Shown: piece after piece, positions 1-15,200 of the stretch
How the letters are laid out: every line of letters starts with the position of its first letter
How positions within the stretch are numbered: the stretch's first letter is position 1
From: Lutjanus erythropterus
Lineage: Eukaryota > Chordata > Actinopteri > Lutjaniformes > Lutjanidae
Length of the DNA stretch: 64,000 nt
Direction: 5' to 3'
NCBI GenBank assembly: GCA_020091685.1
Contig: CM034608.1
Span: 3,033,590 to 3,097,589, forward strand
Notes under the pieces: model-generated
Told to the model about the DNA's origin: nothing
The model's database searches: none
Seen by the model: only the letters and a program-made list of their open reading frames with translations
Translations under genes and position numbers: made by a program

Positions 1-2867
1 TTTTACAGCCTTCATATTTCCTGGTTCTAGGTGTGTTACTGTTAACCTACATCCTGTTTTAACTTACATTTCTTTCTTATCTTTAATAAAATCATGGGAG
101 AAAAGATTCAAAAATGCCTGGGTGATAATAGCCTCTACATATAGCTGGGCTCATCTATGAGTAAGGTGACTAAGCGTCCCAATTTATGTGGAACTGCACA
201 GCGTTTTTATCCCTTGTCCAATGTCCCACATATTTAGATGATGTCCCACATTTTGATTCGCTCTTATTGTTGAAAGTCAAACCACTGTGGGACAGACACT
301 TCTCTGAATTCTGGCTTTTAACCGGCAGCTGTAAAGATTGTAGGGAAGGCTGTGTCATGGGGCTGTGGTTGATGTCAATACACAACATAAAGTGACACAG
401 CACAAGAAATGTTGCTAAAAATTAAGTGTGTCAATCTATGGATGCATTCCTATTGAGCACAAACATATTCTTTAGCCCACAGTTGGTTTGTCAGGATCTG
501 GTCACCCTGTGCTTGAGGATGAAATCACTGGCTGGTTTTTATATCCACATAGACTGATTGTCTGCTGCTGGCTGCCATTTCTGGTGGTTCATAACACAAA
601 ATCTTGTTGGACTCATGACCGTGGTTGGCTGACTGCTATCAGTCAAGGCAAAATGACATATTTTAAGCCTGTGCACCTCCTTAGACACACATTACAAGTG
701 ATGGTTGAGGATGACAAAATAATATTCAGAATCAACTCTCTGAAGCTTCTTTTCTGTGAGAGGCTTCCAGCAGTTCAGTAGCATAATCAGTTCTGCATCA
801 CAAAGCACTTAGTAGTCTCACAAGGGCAAACCTCAAGGTGCCATACCTTGGCTCTGTTGTTTGTTGTTACCTGTGCAGTCCACCACCAGCAATTTGATTA
901 GCTGCACTGACTGTCAGTCCTACCTGTATTAGCTGCGTCAGTAGTAAAACAGTTTTAGATTATTCTCACCACACAGTTTGTGTTGTTTCATCAGTCTCTT
1001 GGGTTTTGTCTGCTCTATTTTCTTAAATGAGTGGAGAAGACAATCGGTTGTGTTGCCGGTTTGTTGCTAATTCATATCCTTCCTGTATGAAAATGAAATG
1101 GAAACATGCTGGGAGGCTTTTATCATAGCAACTACAGGAAGTGTTAAAGTCTGTGTAAAGGAAAAGGGAGTTCTTTTTCTCAACACATTCTACATGCTAG
1201 AGAATACTTGCTGAAAACATGTGAAAAGACTGATAACCATGTAGTACTGAGCTGTGCAGTTAGATCATTAACTTGTTGCTCAAGAGTTCCCTGATCATCA
1301 AAATTGATCAGAAAGGAGTGATCGTAATGACCGTAATGACAAAGGTGTCAAATGTGGTACCAGAGCCACATAAATCAGCCTGTGATCACACTCTGCAGTT
1401 TCCTTCAGCTCTACAGAGATTTTTTTAGCCTCAGTAAGCTAATTGTCTTGCATTTCTGGGCCTGAAACTTTGGTTTCAAATTAATTTCCAGATGCATCAG
1501 GCTGCTGTTTTCAGCTAAAAATAGTGATAAACCCACTGTATGTTACCTGCCCAGCTCTACACAGCAGACAGAGCTGTGTTTCATCAACGTACTTTATCAG
1601 CATTTTGAATTATCACATTGCATAAGCTTGATGGATACAGCAAAATAATAATAATTCCACTCCACACATTTTTAACTAAGAAGATTTGGCAACCTTTATT
1701 TAACATCATTTACTTTTCTTCTTTAGATAAACTTGGATCTTTGTGTTTTTGAAACTAAAAAAATAATTTCAAAAATTGGTCACAGTGAGCAATGAACCTT
1801 ATTATTATTTGGGCGCCTTAAAATTAAATGGTTTAAACTGAAAATATTTGGGGTTTCTAAAACTCAGTGATTCAAGTTTATCTAATGAAGTAAATTATCT
1901 CAACAAAAGATTAAAGATTTTTAAAAGGTTTTACCAACTACTAGTTAAAGGAGCAATATGTAGCCAGTGTGCATGCAAAAACGCAGTTCAGACAGTGAGT
2001 GGGAGCCATAGACTGTACATTAAATAGGTTGTAATCTTGTTTAATATATGATCCATGGTTGATGAGAGTTGTCCGCCTGCCCCTTCTTCCTCAGACACAG
2101 CAGAGACAGACAGGCTGCAGGAGCTCCAAGGGAGCGCAGGATGTGTGCAACCTCGTAAACTGACACTAAGAAGTGAGGACGAGTCCTCCACTGTAAGTTG
2201 ATCAGCTGTTTATAACTGTCAGTTGTCTGTAAAGTAACGTTCAGTCTGTTATCCTGAAAACAAAAGCCCACTGGTCTGAAATAACACACTCTGGATGAGT
2301 TAAGTGGCTGCCTGTCTCACTGCCTCCATTTTGCTCAATTTATCAGTTCTAAACATCCTCACTTTCTGTAAGATTATTAATGATTTTTTGCAACTCATAA
2401 ACAGACGCTTAATCATTTTGTGAAAATTCTGCATCAATTCAAACTCTGATTAAAGTGAAGCAGACATGCAAAACAGCTATTCTGGTCTGAAATGGAAATG
2501 ACTAAGGAGGACGCTGCTGCTACAGTGTTCATGTCAAGTGAAGCATGTATTTCAACTTACATTGCTTCCTTAATCTCTGATGACACACAGTGTTTATGTA
2601 TAATTTATTACAGTAAATAAATTTCAGGCTTCTCCTTTAAGAGCTTGAGGTGGGCTCAAAAATCTGTTGCAGTAAGTTGCCTCAAAATTTTCTCAACTTT
2701 TTCATTTTTACAGTGTCCTTGATCAGTTCCATACAGATCTGATGCCCACATTTATAGTTTTGATTAATCTTATAATGTTTTGTAGAACTTTCAAATAGCC
2801 ATCACATGTCCAGCTCATATTACTTAATCTGATTGGTCCCTGATATCACCATTGTCTTTCTTTTCAG
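1..2867. other. Upstream flank of LRSAM1, no gene recognised
   Basis: No reading frame here resembles a known protein and I see no convincing exon with splice sites. The stretch is AT-rich. It holds one inverted-repeat element (1945-2640, listed separately). The first, non-coding exon and promoter of LRSAM1 probably lie here or further upstream, because the start-codon exon is preceded by a splice acceptor at 2867. I could not locate that first exon. Confidence 0.5.
1945..2640. mobile_element. Short non-autonomous DNA element with TTAA ends
   Basis: The segment begins TTAAAGGAGCAATATG and ends with CTTCTCCTTTAA, so the outer nine bases (TTAAAGGAG) are inverted copies of each other. The ends suggest a TTAA target site, as used by piggyBac-like elements. 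There is no transposase. The boundaries come only from the terminal match, so family assignment is an inference. Confidence 0.45.
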
Positions 2868-2991
2868 TGTGCAGGCAGTGTCGCCAGTGTTTTCCAGCCG
2901 GTCCATCAGTCCTCTGGAGCAGCTCTGGTTCTTGTGAAGGGCCAGGAAGGAAACCCAGCAGGCAGAGAGACAGCAGGACTCAGGACTCAGG
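2868..2991 (+). other. lrsam1: 5' untranslated part of the LRSAM1 start-codon exon
   Basis: A good acceptor (pyrimidine-rich tract then TTTTCAG, ending at 2867) opens an exon that runs without a donor site into the LRSAM1 start codon at 2992. At least one further 5' non-coding exon must lie upstream. Confidence 0.6.
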
Positions 2992-5900
2992 ATGCCTCTG
3001 TTCTTCAGAAAGAGGAAACCCAGCGAGGACTCGCAGAAGAGACTGGAATATCAGCTGTGCCGGGTAAGACTAGTGTGTTTATATCGAAGCTATAGGAAAA
3101 CCCTGATACTGGTGCTGAGGGTTGCATCAACAGCGTGCATGGCAATACTGACACAACCCGCAGCTGTGACCCTGTTTTTTAATGTCTCAAAATTGCATCA
3201 CCTCATTAGCATAACATCATGTGTCATTGCTGTCTAAAGAAGTGAATATTTGAACAACCCCAATAACTGTTGTCCTTGTTGTTCAGTCGAAGGAGGCAGG
3301 AGCTGATGACATCCTGGACATCTCAGCCTGTGAGCTTTCAGAGGTCAGTGTGTTACTGTCAAAAGGTGTGAGGCAAGCTTCACTGATGATGAGCCGTGAC
3401 ACGTACTTGTCAAATGTTTGAAAGTCACTGTGTTTTAGAGTTCAGCCAAAGGCACTATTAAGTTCCCTTCAAGGAATGAATCAACATTTTTGGATTTTAT
3501 TCATATCTTTTTCCATGTTCCCATTTATTCCCTTTCTTTCTGAGAGTGAGATGGAAGGATTGATATCAGCCTCATGTCTGTGTGTTAGCACAGAGTTGAA
3601 GTCAGGAAGTGGCCAACCTAGCTTAGCTTAAAGGGACAGTCCATGCCAAAGTCAAAAATACATATTTTCCTCTGGCCTGTTTTGAAGATATCTGCCTTCT
3701 CTCTAGTATAATGGAACTAAATGGCACAGGGCTTGTGGTGCTCCAAGCACCAAAAAATACATGATGTGGAAATTATGATTTTTCAAATGAATTTTTTTGG
3801 TGCTTTGAGCAACACAAGCTGAGTGCAGTCTATTCCCATTATATTGGAGAAATCTTTTCAGCCAATATTTACAAACTTTGAATTTCACACCAATGAAATC
3901 TAAATAATAAATAGCACAACAGGTCAGGGGAAAATATGTATTTTGGATTTTGGGGTGAACTGTCCCTATTAAAGACTGGAAGCAGAGGGAAAAAACTAGC
4001 GTGGTCTCCTCAAGCTTCAGAAATACCCTGTAAACTGTAAATCACAATGTATCAATTATTTTCCCAGAATCATTGAGGAGGGAGTCGTAGTTTTTAACAA
4101 CTTTACTTTGTGGTGTTGATACTTGGATACTTTTTTTAATAAGACATGTTTAAAATGAGAAAATGTCTTTTAATTATTGCATCAAAAGTACAAATGATGT
4201 GCTTATTCAATACCTCAGTTCAGTTCACGCTTTGTTGTCCTGCCTAAAATTTGTCTCGCAGCAAAGCAGGGAGGTTTGACTGACAGACATTGTCCCACTC
4301 AGACTGACGCAGCTGAACCCACCAGTATTAATACTGGTCTGCGCTGCAGTACCCCACTGCAGACTGAATTAAAATGACAAAACACTGAAAAAGGAGCAGA
4401 ATCTGATCGTTCTTTTGTGTGAATGTTGACTTACAGACTTTAATTATTGTTAACCAGAGCTGCAAAAATGAGCCAGTTAATTGCTTAGTTGATTAGTCCA
4501 TCTAAAGAAAACTAATTGCCAACTATTTTGGTAATTGATTAATCATCTCAGTCATTTTCCCAGCAAAATGTCAAACATTTGCTGAAAAGAAACAACTTGA
4601 TGATATCACTTTGGCCTTATCACATTGTGATGATTTCTAATGATTTTTTTTTTTACATATATTTTCCTTTTTTTCCGGCATTTAAAAAAAATGATGAATT
4701 CATTATGAAAATGATCTTCATCTAAATCAATCATGAAAAAATAATTGTTAGTTGCAGACATATTCAGCTGCAACACAAAAAATACATGACATATATATTA
4801 TAGCTGCACATGTAGAAGCAACTTTGTGTTAATTAGTGTGTCTTTATTACTGCAGATGATGACATGTGGTCTGTTCTACCACAGGTTCCCTCAGGTGCTT
4901 TTTCCATCTGCAGAGTGCTACAAAAGAAGGTAAGATTGCAGCATGGAGATGATTAGTTTCAGGAACATACTTGTTTATTTCTTTTCCATGCTTCAGTGTA
5001 TTTACAGGGCCACAGTTCCAGTTTTTTGTAATAAAGTTATAGTGTATTTATTTTATATTCTATTTCTAGAATATATTTCTGTCAGTATGTGTGTGTCCCT
5101 GGTTGAACAGTGAGGAGTCAGACATGTCCTCTGTTCTCTCCTTCAGGTCCTTATCCTGCATAACAACGAGCTGAGGTCATTGCTGCCCAGAGGATGTGAC
5201 ATCAGCACTCTCGCCACATTAAAGGTAAAGTCAACTAGACACAGGCATGATGGGAAGTTTAAAGTGATATTACAGTGGTTTGGGAAGATGATAGTGGCTA
5301 GTTTGGTGTACATTGTATTTCTCCACAGTGTATTTCCAACACAGCAGTTTAAGGTGAGGTGTGCTGCAGCAGGCTTGAAGCATGCAGCAAATATAGAGTA
5401 GAGTTCTAGCTTTGCTGTGTGCTGCAAGTTTGCTGCAGCACATAAAATAGTGTTTAAACACATATAAAATGATGTGTTTTTCCTGGCCAAAAATAAGCAT
5501 AAATATGAACCTTTCCTGTCTAATTTTGTGGAGGTACTGGTTGAGTTTGAAAATATGCAACTGTTGTACGCTTGATCGAATTGGGTGCCTGATATCATTC
5601 ACCTTTCTTTGGCCAAGACTTTGGGATTCCCTCTTCAGGTTGTCCCACATTTGTGCTGCTAAGCAACTACCCACAAACTCCCTAGCAACCAAGTGTGCCC
5701 TACTCACAGCACATCCTCTTTGTCATCCCATATTTGAGTTAATTCTGTTCAGAAATGGATGAGGAAAGACTGATTGTCGAGTTGGAGAAACATAAAGAGC
5801 TTTGTGACCGGCAAAACCGGCTTTACTTCTCTTCTACTGGTTGTACGGTCATTTGTGCTAAGTTAGGATGTTGTCAACATGTTTCTTAAACTTAAACTGA

Positions 5901-8900
5901 GATAAAATAGGATTTCAGACTTAGGAAGATTCTGTAATGAGGTCCTTGATGTCTGAGCCTCTGAGTTCTTCATCACTAACAAAGAAAAGCCTGACTGAAT
6001 GTGTCTGCTTCCACAGGTTTTGGATCTGCATGACAACAAGCTCACCTTTCTCCCAGAGGACATTGGGAAGCTGGCGTCACTGCAGGTAAAACCACTCTGA
6101 ACTCCCAGTACAGCAGGAATGAGTGAATGAATGCTGCTCATTAACCGTGTGTGTTCATTTTGTGTCCTGTCAGATTCTGAATGTGGAGAAGAACCGCTTG
6201 AAGGCCCTGCCAGACTCCATCAGGGATCTGCGGCTTCTGCAGACACTCAACCTGAAGGGTACGATGCTGACAGCTTCCTGCTTATTCTCAGAAGTGAGAG
6301 GACGTGTACAATTCAAATGGTAATAGTTATGTTTTTCTAATCACTGCATATGTGTACAGGTAACAACCTCAGTGAGTTGCCGTCCTTGGTGGGTTCTTTG
6401 TGCAGCCTGCGCACGCTGGACGTGAGTGACAACAATATCGTCCAGCTGCCCAAAACTCTGGCCTACATCCGCACGTTAGAGGTGTGTGACCTGCCATTCA
6501 AGCTTACTGGAATACTTACCAGGACTTAGTTGTTTTTTTTATACAAATCCTGCGTATGTGTGTTGTGGCAGAGCTTTATACTTGATGCTGCCATGATGTC
6601 CTTCCCACCCACGTCTGTGTGTGCAGAGGGCACAGAGAGCATCCAACGCTTCCTATGCACTGGTGAGGCTTTATCTTACTCACTGCTTACACACACACAC
6701 ACACACATTTACGTACCATGTATGACTTATGTATAGATATGTGTACTTGTAAATGGATAGTTGAGAATATTTAAAGTGTGGTTGTATGAGGTACTTCTTC
6801 ATAGTCAATGTATTACCTGCAGTAGATGGCGACTGACAGGACCTCAGTTTGAAGGAGGCTGAGCAATGTACTGCTGTGGACAGGGTCAGCAGCAAAATAT
6901 ATTTAAGTGACCTCAAAAATCTATATCGGTTTAAGTGTTATATTAAAAATATTTTCTCTGCTTTACCTTGTTGTCAGACACACTTTTCTGTCAGGAAACT
7001 GCATGTATATAAGCCAACCAGACTCCCTTTGCAAAAATATTAATTTTACCTCATAGGACACAAGAGTTTCTACGGCTGTCTTGATCTGTCGGCTTGTTAG
7101 TTATTGTGTGACTCCCATGAATCCAACTAACCTTTTATAACACAGAAGTTGCACTAAAACACAGACAAACTGACAGATCGAGGCGGGTATAGACCAGCAT
7201 CTCCTGTGTTCTATGAAGTAAAAGTACTGTTTTTGTCAAAGGAGTCCGGTGGTTTTGAGACTGACATTTTGCTTAAGTAATAACAGTTTTCTGTCAGAAA
7301 AGGGAGTCTGTCAGCAAGGAAAAGTGGTGAAAATATTCTAAATATAGCTTACACAAGGGCCGCTCAATTAATCACAGTATTATGGGAATCATAGTATGGC
7401 CAAGTGCAGTATCAGAATTGCAGAGCCAGAGCCAAATCACAATTTCTTTAAAAACACAGCATTAAAATAAGTGTTGCAGCGATTCCCTGTCTGACAAATC
7501 TTGTTCTCCAGATGAAAGAAAACATGTTTGTTTGGTACAGGTCAACAAATGTCACATCATCATGATTAATTTTTGTTTTTTTCAGTAAAAATTAAAATTG
7601 TTATGCAAAAATTATCATTCCCACTAATTATAATCACTATGACTTTTTTACCGTAACAGCCCTAGTATACACTTCAACTTTTTTAGGTGTCTAAAATACG
7701 GTCTAAATATAATATATAAAATAAGTATATTCTTTTGTTCAAAGCTGATTTTACAGTGAATGTGTGTTGGGATCTGATTAGACACAGACTGACTGAAGCT
7801 GCTGCTGCTCTGCCGCTGCAGGCTGTGTGGACAATGAATGAGATTAATTGTTTGATCCATTAATAATATAAAGACTTTCACCATATTAAACTGTTATTCA
7901 GAAAAGGTTTGGATATCTGAAATTCAAAATTCGCAATCTGTTGCATCCCACACAACACAGACACCCTGTTGCATTAAAAGACATGCTTCTTCACCATGAA
8001 CACTGCCAGTGTAGGTCACTGCTGTGTAAACACTGTAAACACTTGATTTATATTTATATGAGGGGTTGTGGAATTTTATTTCTACAGAGTGGCATGTAAT
8101 CTGTCAGGCTGTATAACAGGATATTTTTGGATTGTTTTTCAGAGCTGGGAGAGGAGTACTGCCCCCCATCCCAGTATCTCCTGCCAGTGCTGGAGAGTGA
8201 CTGCGGCAAACAGCCCGACTGTCTGGACGGTTTAGAGGAGGCCTGGCAGGTACAGTAGGTGGCACACTAACACACACAAGCCTGTACAGGGGTAGAAAGT
8301 AGAAGTGTTATGACTGTGTAGTGCTGCACACATGGACCGTGTGACCTGCTGCTGTATTAACTGGAGGTCTTCTGTCTTTCCTCACTTTCTGTTGCAGAAC
8401 AAATTCAGTGACTACGAGAAGAGAAAGGTGAGGGACTCCAGTGACACAGTCACTGTTAGACAGCCGCTCTATACGGGCTCTCTGTTACACACATTTCATT
8501 TTCATATACCCAGTTTTTTATTTTAACTCCTGCACATCAGTGGCTTTGGTCATGGCCTGCAACATTTTTCCAAAAAGTTGTTGTAGGAGCAACAAAAAAA
8601 GGCTTGTGAAGTTGTGGAATGCTCAAAAAACATCTGTTCAGAATATTCCACAGGTAAACAGCTGAATTGGTAACAGTAGGTAGGTGACAGTATCATATTT
8701 GGGTATAAAAAGGACTTCCTTGAAAGGTTAAGTAAGTAACAAGTACGGATGGAGTGAGGTTCACCACTTTGTGCAAAACTATGTGGACAAATATTTTAAG
8801 AACAATGTTTCTCGACACAGAACTGCAAGAATTTAGAGATTTCACCTTCTACAATCCATAATATCATTAAAAGATTCAGAGAATCCAGAGAAATTAATAT

Positions 8901-11900
8901 ATGTGACCTTTGACCCATCAGGCAGCACTGCATTAAAAACGGCATTAGAAACCCACATTATCGTATAAAGGATACTACATGGACTCAGGAACACTTTGGA
9001 AAACTGTTGTCAGTAACTCAGTAGCTGAGATGGACTGACGCAGAGTGTGCTGTGGTCTGACGAGTCCACATCAGATTGTTTTCTCTAATCATGGACGTCG
9101 TGTCCTCCAGGCTAAAGAGGAAAAGGACCATCCAGATTGTTACCAGCACTAACTTCAATAGACAGCAGCTGTGATGGTATGGGGGTGTGTTAGTGCCCAT
9201 GGCATCATGGGTAACAAGGCCTTGTTAATGCTGAAAGGTACAAACAGGTTTTAGAGCAACATGTGCTGCCATCCAGATGACATCTTTTTCAGAGATGTCC
9301 CTGCTTATTTCAATAAGACAATACCAAAACACATCATGCATGTGTTCCAACAGTGTGGTAAAAGAGTTCAGGTTCTAGACTGACCTGCCTGCAGTCCAGA
9401 CCTGTCTCCCATTGAAAACGTGTGTTGCATTATGAAGCACAAAATATGACAACAGAGACCCTGGACTGTTGAGCAGCTGAAGTCGTATATCAAGCAAAAA
9501 ACAACAAATTTGTGTCCTCAGTCCACAAATGCTGACTGAGTGTTGTTGTTTATAAAAGAAAAGGTGAAGTATCACAGTGATAAACATGCTCGTGTCAACC
9601 TTTTGGGTACATGTTGCAGGCATCAAATTAAAAATGAATTATTTCAAATGTGTTTATTTACATTTTAAACAATACTTTTGGAAATGGGGTTATATTTTTT
9701 TTTTCACTTTGGTTATGGCAGCCTGCAGACAGCAGCAGTGTAGAGGTCAACCTACACATCCATCATAGGGCTAAGTGTGAAGGCGCTCTGACTTGTCCTT
9801 CTGTCCCTCAGGTGCAGAAACAGCAGGAGAAGCTGGCCTTTGAGCGGCACCTGGAGGAGAAGCAGAAGGAGCACACCCAGCTCCTCCTCATGAACACCTC
9901 ACGCAAGGAGAACATGCTCAACTCGGTCCGACAGGTACACACCATGCTCACTCACACCAACGCCAGATGAACTCACATGAACTCAGATTCAGCTGATCAT
10001 CTCATCACTAAAAATCACCACAAACCTAATACATTCATTAGAAACATTCTTCTTTTCATGATCTGTTATTTCCACAAGTAACTTTTATTATGAATACAGT
10101 TGAAGTCAGAGAGACTGTTATTTAATAATTTCAAATAACTATGATACAGTACAGATCAAGTCAAGGAGTTTAAAGCCACCTCACTCAAGGTGTAACAATC
10201 AAACCAGCACAAAAATGACAGTTACCATTGGAGGGAGCTGTCTGATTTGGAGAGGGCAATATTTGCCTTATATAACGGTGGTTTCCTGTTGGAAAAGGCT
10301 GCACCACCTATTTACAATGAAACCTTACCAAAAATCAGCTAATCTCCAGTGACCCAGTAAGTAAGTAGTAAGTTTATACCTATTGGGGAGTTTTTCTTTT
10401 CTGTGTTTTAAAAGCGGTTTCTCTGTTTCGAGTTGATTTCAGCTACATTAGCGTGTATAATGTGTGTGATGTGTAGGAGCAGGAGCGTCTGGAGCAGGGT
10501 GTCAGCCAGCAGCAGAGGGCCCAGGAGGCAGAGAGGCTGCTGGTACTGGAGAAAGTCCGACAGGCTGAGGACAACGTCAGCAGCCGCATCAGCAACATGC
10601 TGATGGACAAAAACAGGTAGAACCACCTGAAAGAACCAGCTGTGTAGTGTACTGTAGTGTTACATTATGGATGTGTCGTACAGCCCCAGTTCTAAAATAG
10701 TTGTGTGAAAATAAAAACAGAATACAAAGACTTCAGCTGCTCAACAGTCCGGGGTCTCTGTTATTGTATTTTGTGCTTCATAATGCACCACACATTTTCA
10801 GCAGGAGACAGGTCTGGACTGCTGGCAGGTCAGTCTAGTACCTGAACTCTTTCACCACGCTGTTTGAACACATGCATGATGTGTTTTGGCTTTGTCTTGA
10901 TGAAATAAGCAGGGACGTCTCTGAAAAAGACGTCGCCTGGATAGCAGCATGTGTTGCTCCAAAAACTTTGCATTAATAGTGCCTTCACAGATGTGACAGT
11001 TGGTCATGTCGTGGGCTGTGTCTGTATTTGCAAACCATTGCATTCTGTTTTTATTTACGTTTTACTCCATGTCCCAAGTCTTTAGGAGGTGAGATGTACA
11101 TGCAGTGTCCACAGATGAGTAACTGCAGTGTATTTGTTCCAGGCAGAAGAAAAGTGCAGAGTTTCTTCAGGCCATGGAGGAAGATCGGTGAGTGGACAAA
11201 CTGCTCATCTATAACATCCAGATCTATTACAGTAAAGAGAATTGAGGCACTCCAATGCATAGCAGCTCTTATCCAATTGGTTTCCACTTACCAGGCTGAG
11301 CCTATTTATAGAGCACTTTCCATGTAAGATGCATAAGTGCTTTTCAGGGGAAGGAAAATAAAATCACAGTGTCAGGATGCAGGAGGTCTGCAAGACTTCA
11401 CCATAGATAAACAACTCTGGAACAGCAAACAGCAGAGACGATTAAATTAATCAAAATATTTATTTATCAGTTGTTAAAGGGATAGTTCACCCCAAAATTA
11501 ATAAATACATATTTTTCCTCTGGTTGCAGAGTTCTGAGGATATCAGTTTGAGATGTCTACCTTCTCTCAAATATAATGGGGCTAAACGGCACTTGGATTA
11601 TGGTGCTCAAAGCACAAAAAAATACAATTTAAAAATTCAAAATGTTCTCTTCAAAAATCATGACTTGCTTGTTCAGTAGTGGTAATCCACAGTTTCATGT
11701 GGGAACTACTTTCTTTCTAGTAGAAAAGAAAGTAGTTCTGGTAGAGTCTACTGCAGAAAAAAGTAGTTCCTTCAGTGACCATGACATTTGGCAGTTTTAG
11801 TGGTTTAACTGGGAGTCTGGGCAGGCTTGTCGTTATAGAAACAGATCATAAGATTGTGAAGTTTGTTGTAACCTCTGCAATATCTGTTGTCTGAACTTCT

Positions 11901-12172
11901 ACACAGCTCTGCTCTGCTCAAAGAAGCAGATCTGTGTCTGGTTGTCTGTGACAGTGTGTCTGTGTTGATTGGCTATTACTCATGACTTCTAACCAGTCAA
12001 ATAGTGGTGTGGGCGGGACCCTGAGCCTGACTACAGAGTATAGTAGTGTATTATACTGTACAGTGTATAATTATCTATTATATGTACTATAGCATAGTAT
12101 AATACTATAGAGTATAAAATTATTATGGTGTAGTTTTCCTTATACAGTTTCTTCTTTGTCGTCTTCTTCCTC

Positions 12173-12222
<50 letters not shown>

Positions 12223-15200
12223 TAATATAACATTACTATGTGATGACTACAGAGAGTGATCAAAGACAGTTTAACCCCAATCCCAGCTCTTTTTCCGTTT
12301 TTACTCAAAACCATGATATGATCCAAACTGTGAGTTTTCTGATCCATTGCACCCCTAGTACTAATTAGTAAATGTATGATGCTAACATGCTAAACCAAGA
12401 TGGTGAACATGATCATTTCTGACTTTGTTCAAGTCCTCTATTCATGACTTTATGGCATGAATAGATTTGTTGTCAGTTCTGTGTCAGTCTCAAAAATTGC
12501 AGATGAATTAGAAGAATGTGATTGTTTGTCTAAACTGAATTTATATGATATTCTTACATTTGACCATTATTGTCAGCTGTTTGGCCCTACGCTTACTGTT
12601 CAAGGTTAGTGGAGCATTACTATAAAAATGTTGTTTTTGGCGTCCCCTTCAGGATCCGTGTGGAACATCTGACTGCCATCACACAGGAAGAAGCCAGTTC
12701 ACTGAGGAAGAAGGAAGTGGCAGGTAAACATGTCCTCTAATCTGCAGTGTTGTGTATGTGGAGTTGAGTCTGTCTTATTCTCAAACCATGAACCCAAAAA
12801 ATCGACTTCATTTTGCCACTGACCTTTAAATTTAATGGAACTATAACAATAATTTAAATTTTATTTCCAACTATTCACATTAATTTACATTTTTACAATA
12901 AGAAGCACATGCCACTTTATTAAGGGGACAGATCACCCCCAAATCATATTTTTCTTCGGACCTGTCGTGCTGTTTATGGTCACAGAGATGTCTGCCTTCT
13001 CTTGGCTTGTGATGGTAAAAGCACTAAAAAAATGCACAACAGCAGTGTCTGTTTCCAGAAATCATGACCTGGTTACCCAAGATAATCCACAGACTTTGTC
13101 ATGAGCAGTTTCATGTAGGAACTACTTTCTTTCTGCAGTAGAATCTACCAGAAATACAGTAGTTCTTATATGAAACTGCTCACAACAAGGTCTGTGGATT
13201 AACACTGGTCTTGAATTTTTCAAATGTGTTTTTCTTGTGCTTTGAGCAGCACAAGCTGAGTGCCCTCTGGTCCCATTATATTGGAGACAAGGCAGGCATC
13301 TGTACAGCTGATATCTCCAAAACTCTGCAACTCACACGAGCGCAAGCCAGGTGCCTTGGACCTTAAAGCATACCTTCAGGATTTTGCAACCTGTACCATA
13401 TTTCCCTGTGCTTTTGTGTCTAAGTGACTAATGGAGAGTCGGGGAGGAGAGGGAGGCTGCTGCAATATAATCCAACTGTACATCTTCGAAGTCTGTCCAC
13501 ACTGACAGACTCAGACTGTTGTTCTAAGTGTCTGACAGGAGTATGTAAAGGATCTCTACTGAGACATAGTTCTAAAAATTAAAATCCTTTTTGTTTAACC
13601 AGAAAAAGCTTTTTTATTGCTCTGCTCAAAGTGACCAGGCTCTGCTTAGAGGAAAACAGTAATTTTACTATAAAACACACTGGGTTTATCTTTCCTCTGT
13701 TCTACCAGTCATCAACCAGTAAGGAGAAACGGTGTATAGCCAGAATATTTTCACATCTAACTCTCTGAGTTTATTTCAACCAAACCAGAGCTGGTGGTTG
13801 TTGGAACAGTGAAAAGACACAAGTTTTATTTTGTTTCTGTTGAGTTTGAATAAAAAAGATCTATGTAAAGATCTCTGTAACATCCAGCAACAGCTTAATA
13901 CAGCAAAAAAAGGTCATGAATTTCATTTCATCCAACACTTTGATATTGTTCTGTATTCATTCCCTCCCGACACGTTCTTTTCCTCTAAAGCTGTCTCCGT
14001 CCTCCCTCTCTGTGTGTTTCAGCGGCCATGCAGAAGATGCTATCAGAAAGCTGTGCTATGAGCCTCCTGCAGGCGGCCAGTGACTCTCGCAGACGCAGCC
14101 TGGTGTCTGAGGCCCACAGAAGGTTTGACATGCAAACACACAAACAAACACACAGAGCTGATCAGATGAATGTTAAAGCCTCTGTAAACCCAAATCCACT
14201 ATAGTCTTCTAACCATGGAATTTAGTGTCTTCTGTACATGATAGCAACCATTAAAAGTATTAGAATCTGATTTCATACAAATTTGAAATATTGCCATATG
14301 AGTTTTTGTACACTTTCTTGTATTGGGTTTGAATTGGGCCTGTTTGTGCTCAGAGGATTATTACAAAAATTACATAATTAATTCCACAAACCAATCATAA
14401 AAAATCTGTTGCTGTGTGGGTGCAGCAAAACTTCTCCTGCTACTGTAGCTGCTCTATGAGTCTGAGCCAACTTAACAATGTTACATCACTCCTTTAGCAC
14501 AAACAGTGATTAATCTACCACCCAACCTACTGTGTTCAAGTGTATTCTATATTTAGAACATTTTTCCCACTTTACTTTGCTGTTAGACAGTCTTTAACTG
14601 ATGGTGAACTGAAGCTGCCATCTGTGCTGTCTTCACAGCCACAAAACTCCATTGAAAAAACATTTTCCCACGCAGTGCGAGAGAGTTGCTGGTCTACCGC
14701 TGCTTTGATCTGCAGCATAGTTTGGACCTGAACAAACATGTTAAAACACTGAAGTCAAACAGTAACACAAACTACCTAACAGACACAAACACAAACTCCT
14801 ACAACTCTGTGTCCTGCAATGTAAAAAGACTAGTTCTGTCCATGGAGTGTGGTGTTGGTTAAAGAGAGCAGAGATGACGGGTTCATTTTCCTGTTGGAAA
14901 ATACTGTCTGATGACCAAGAAAAGCAGCAAGGTGGACCTTTTCTTTAGGAGCTGAAATAAATTTTGTTACAGAGGTCCACAGCAGGACAATACTGAGCTT
15001 CCATGTTGGGACTCCTGCGGTAGCTGTCAATCAAACATGAGCTGACACGCCCACACCTTCTTGAGAAATGGTCTAACCAGCAAAATGAGCTGTTTCTGAA
15101 CCAGGTTTTCTAACATGTTGTGAACTGGGCTTCTCTACCCTTGTCCCCTAACAGTATGGAGAATCTGGACAGGAAGTTTGACACAATGCTGTCCCTCCAA

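Noticed and set aside
5143..5707. Overlapping minus-strand frames of 145 and 151 codons
   Set aside because: They overlap LRSAM1 exon 4 and its intron, match no known family and have no splice or composition support.
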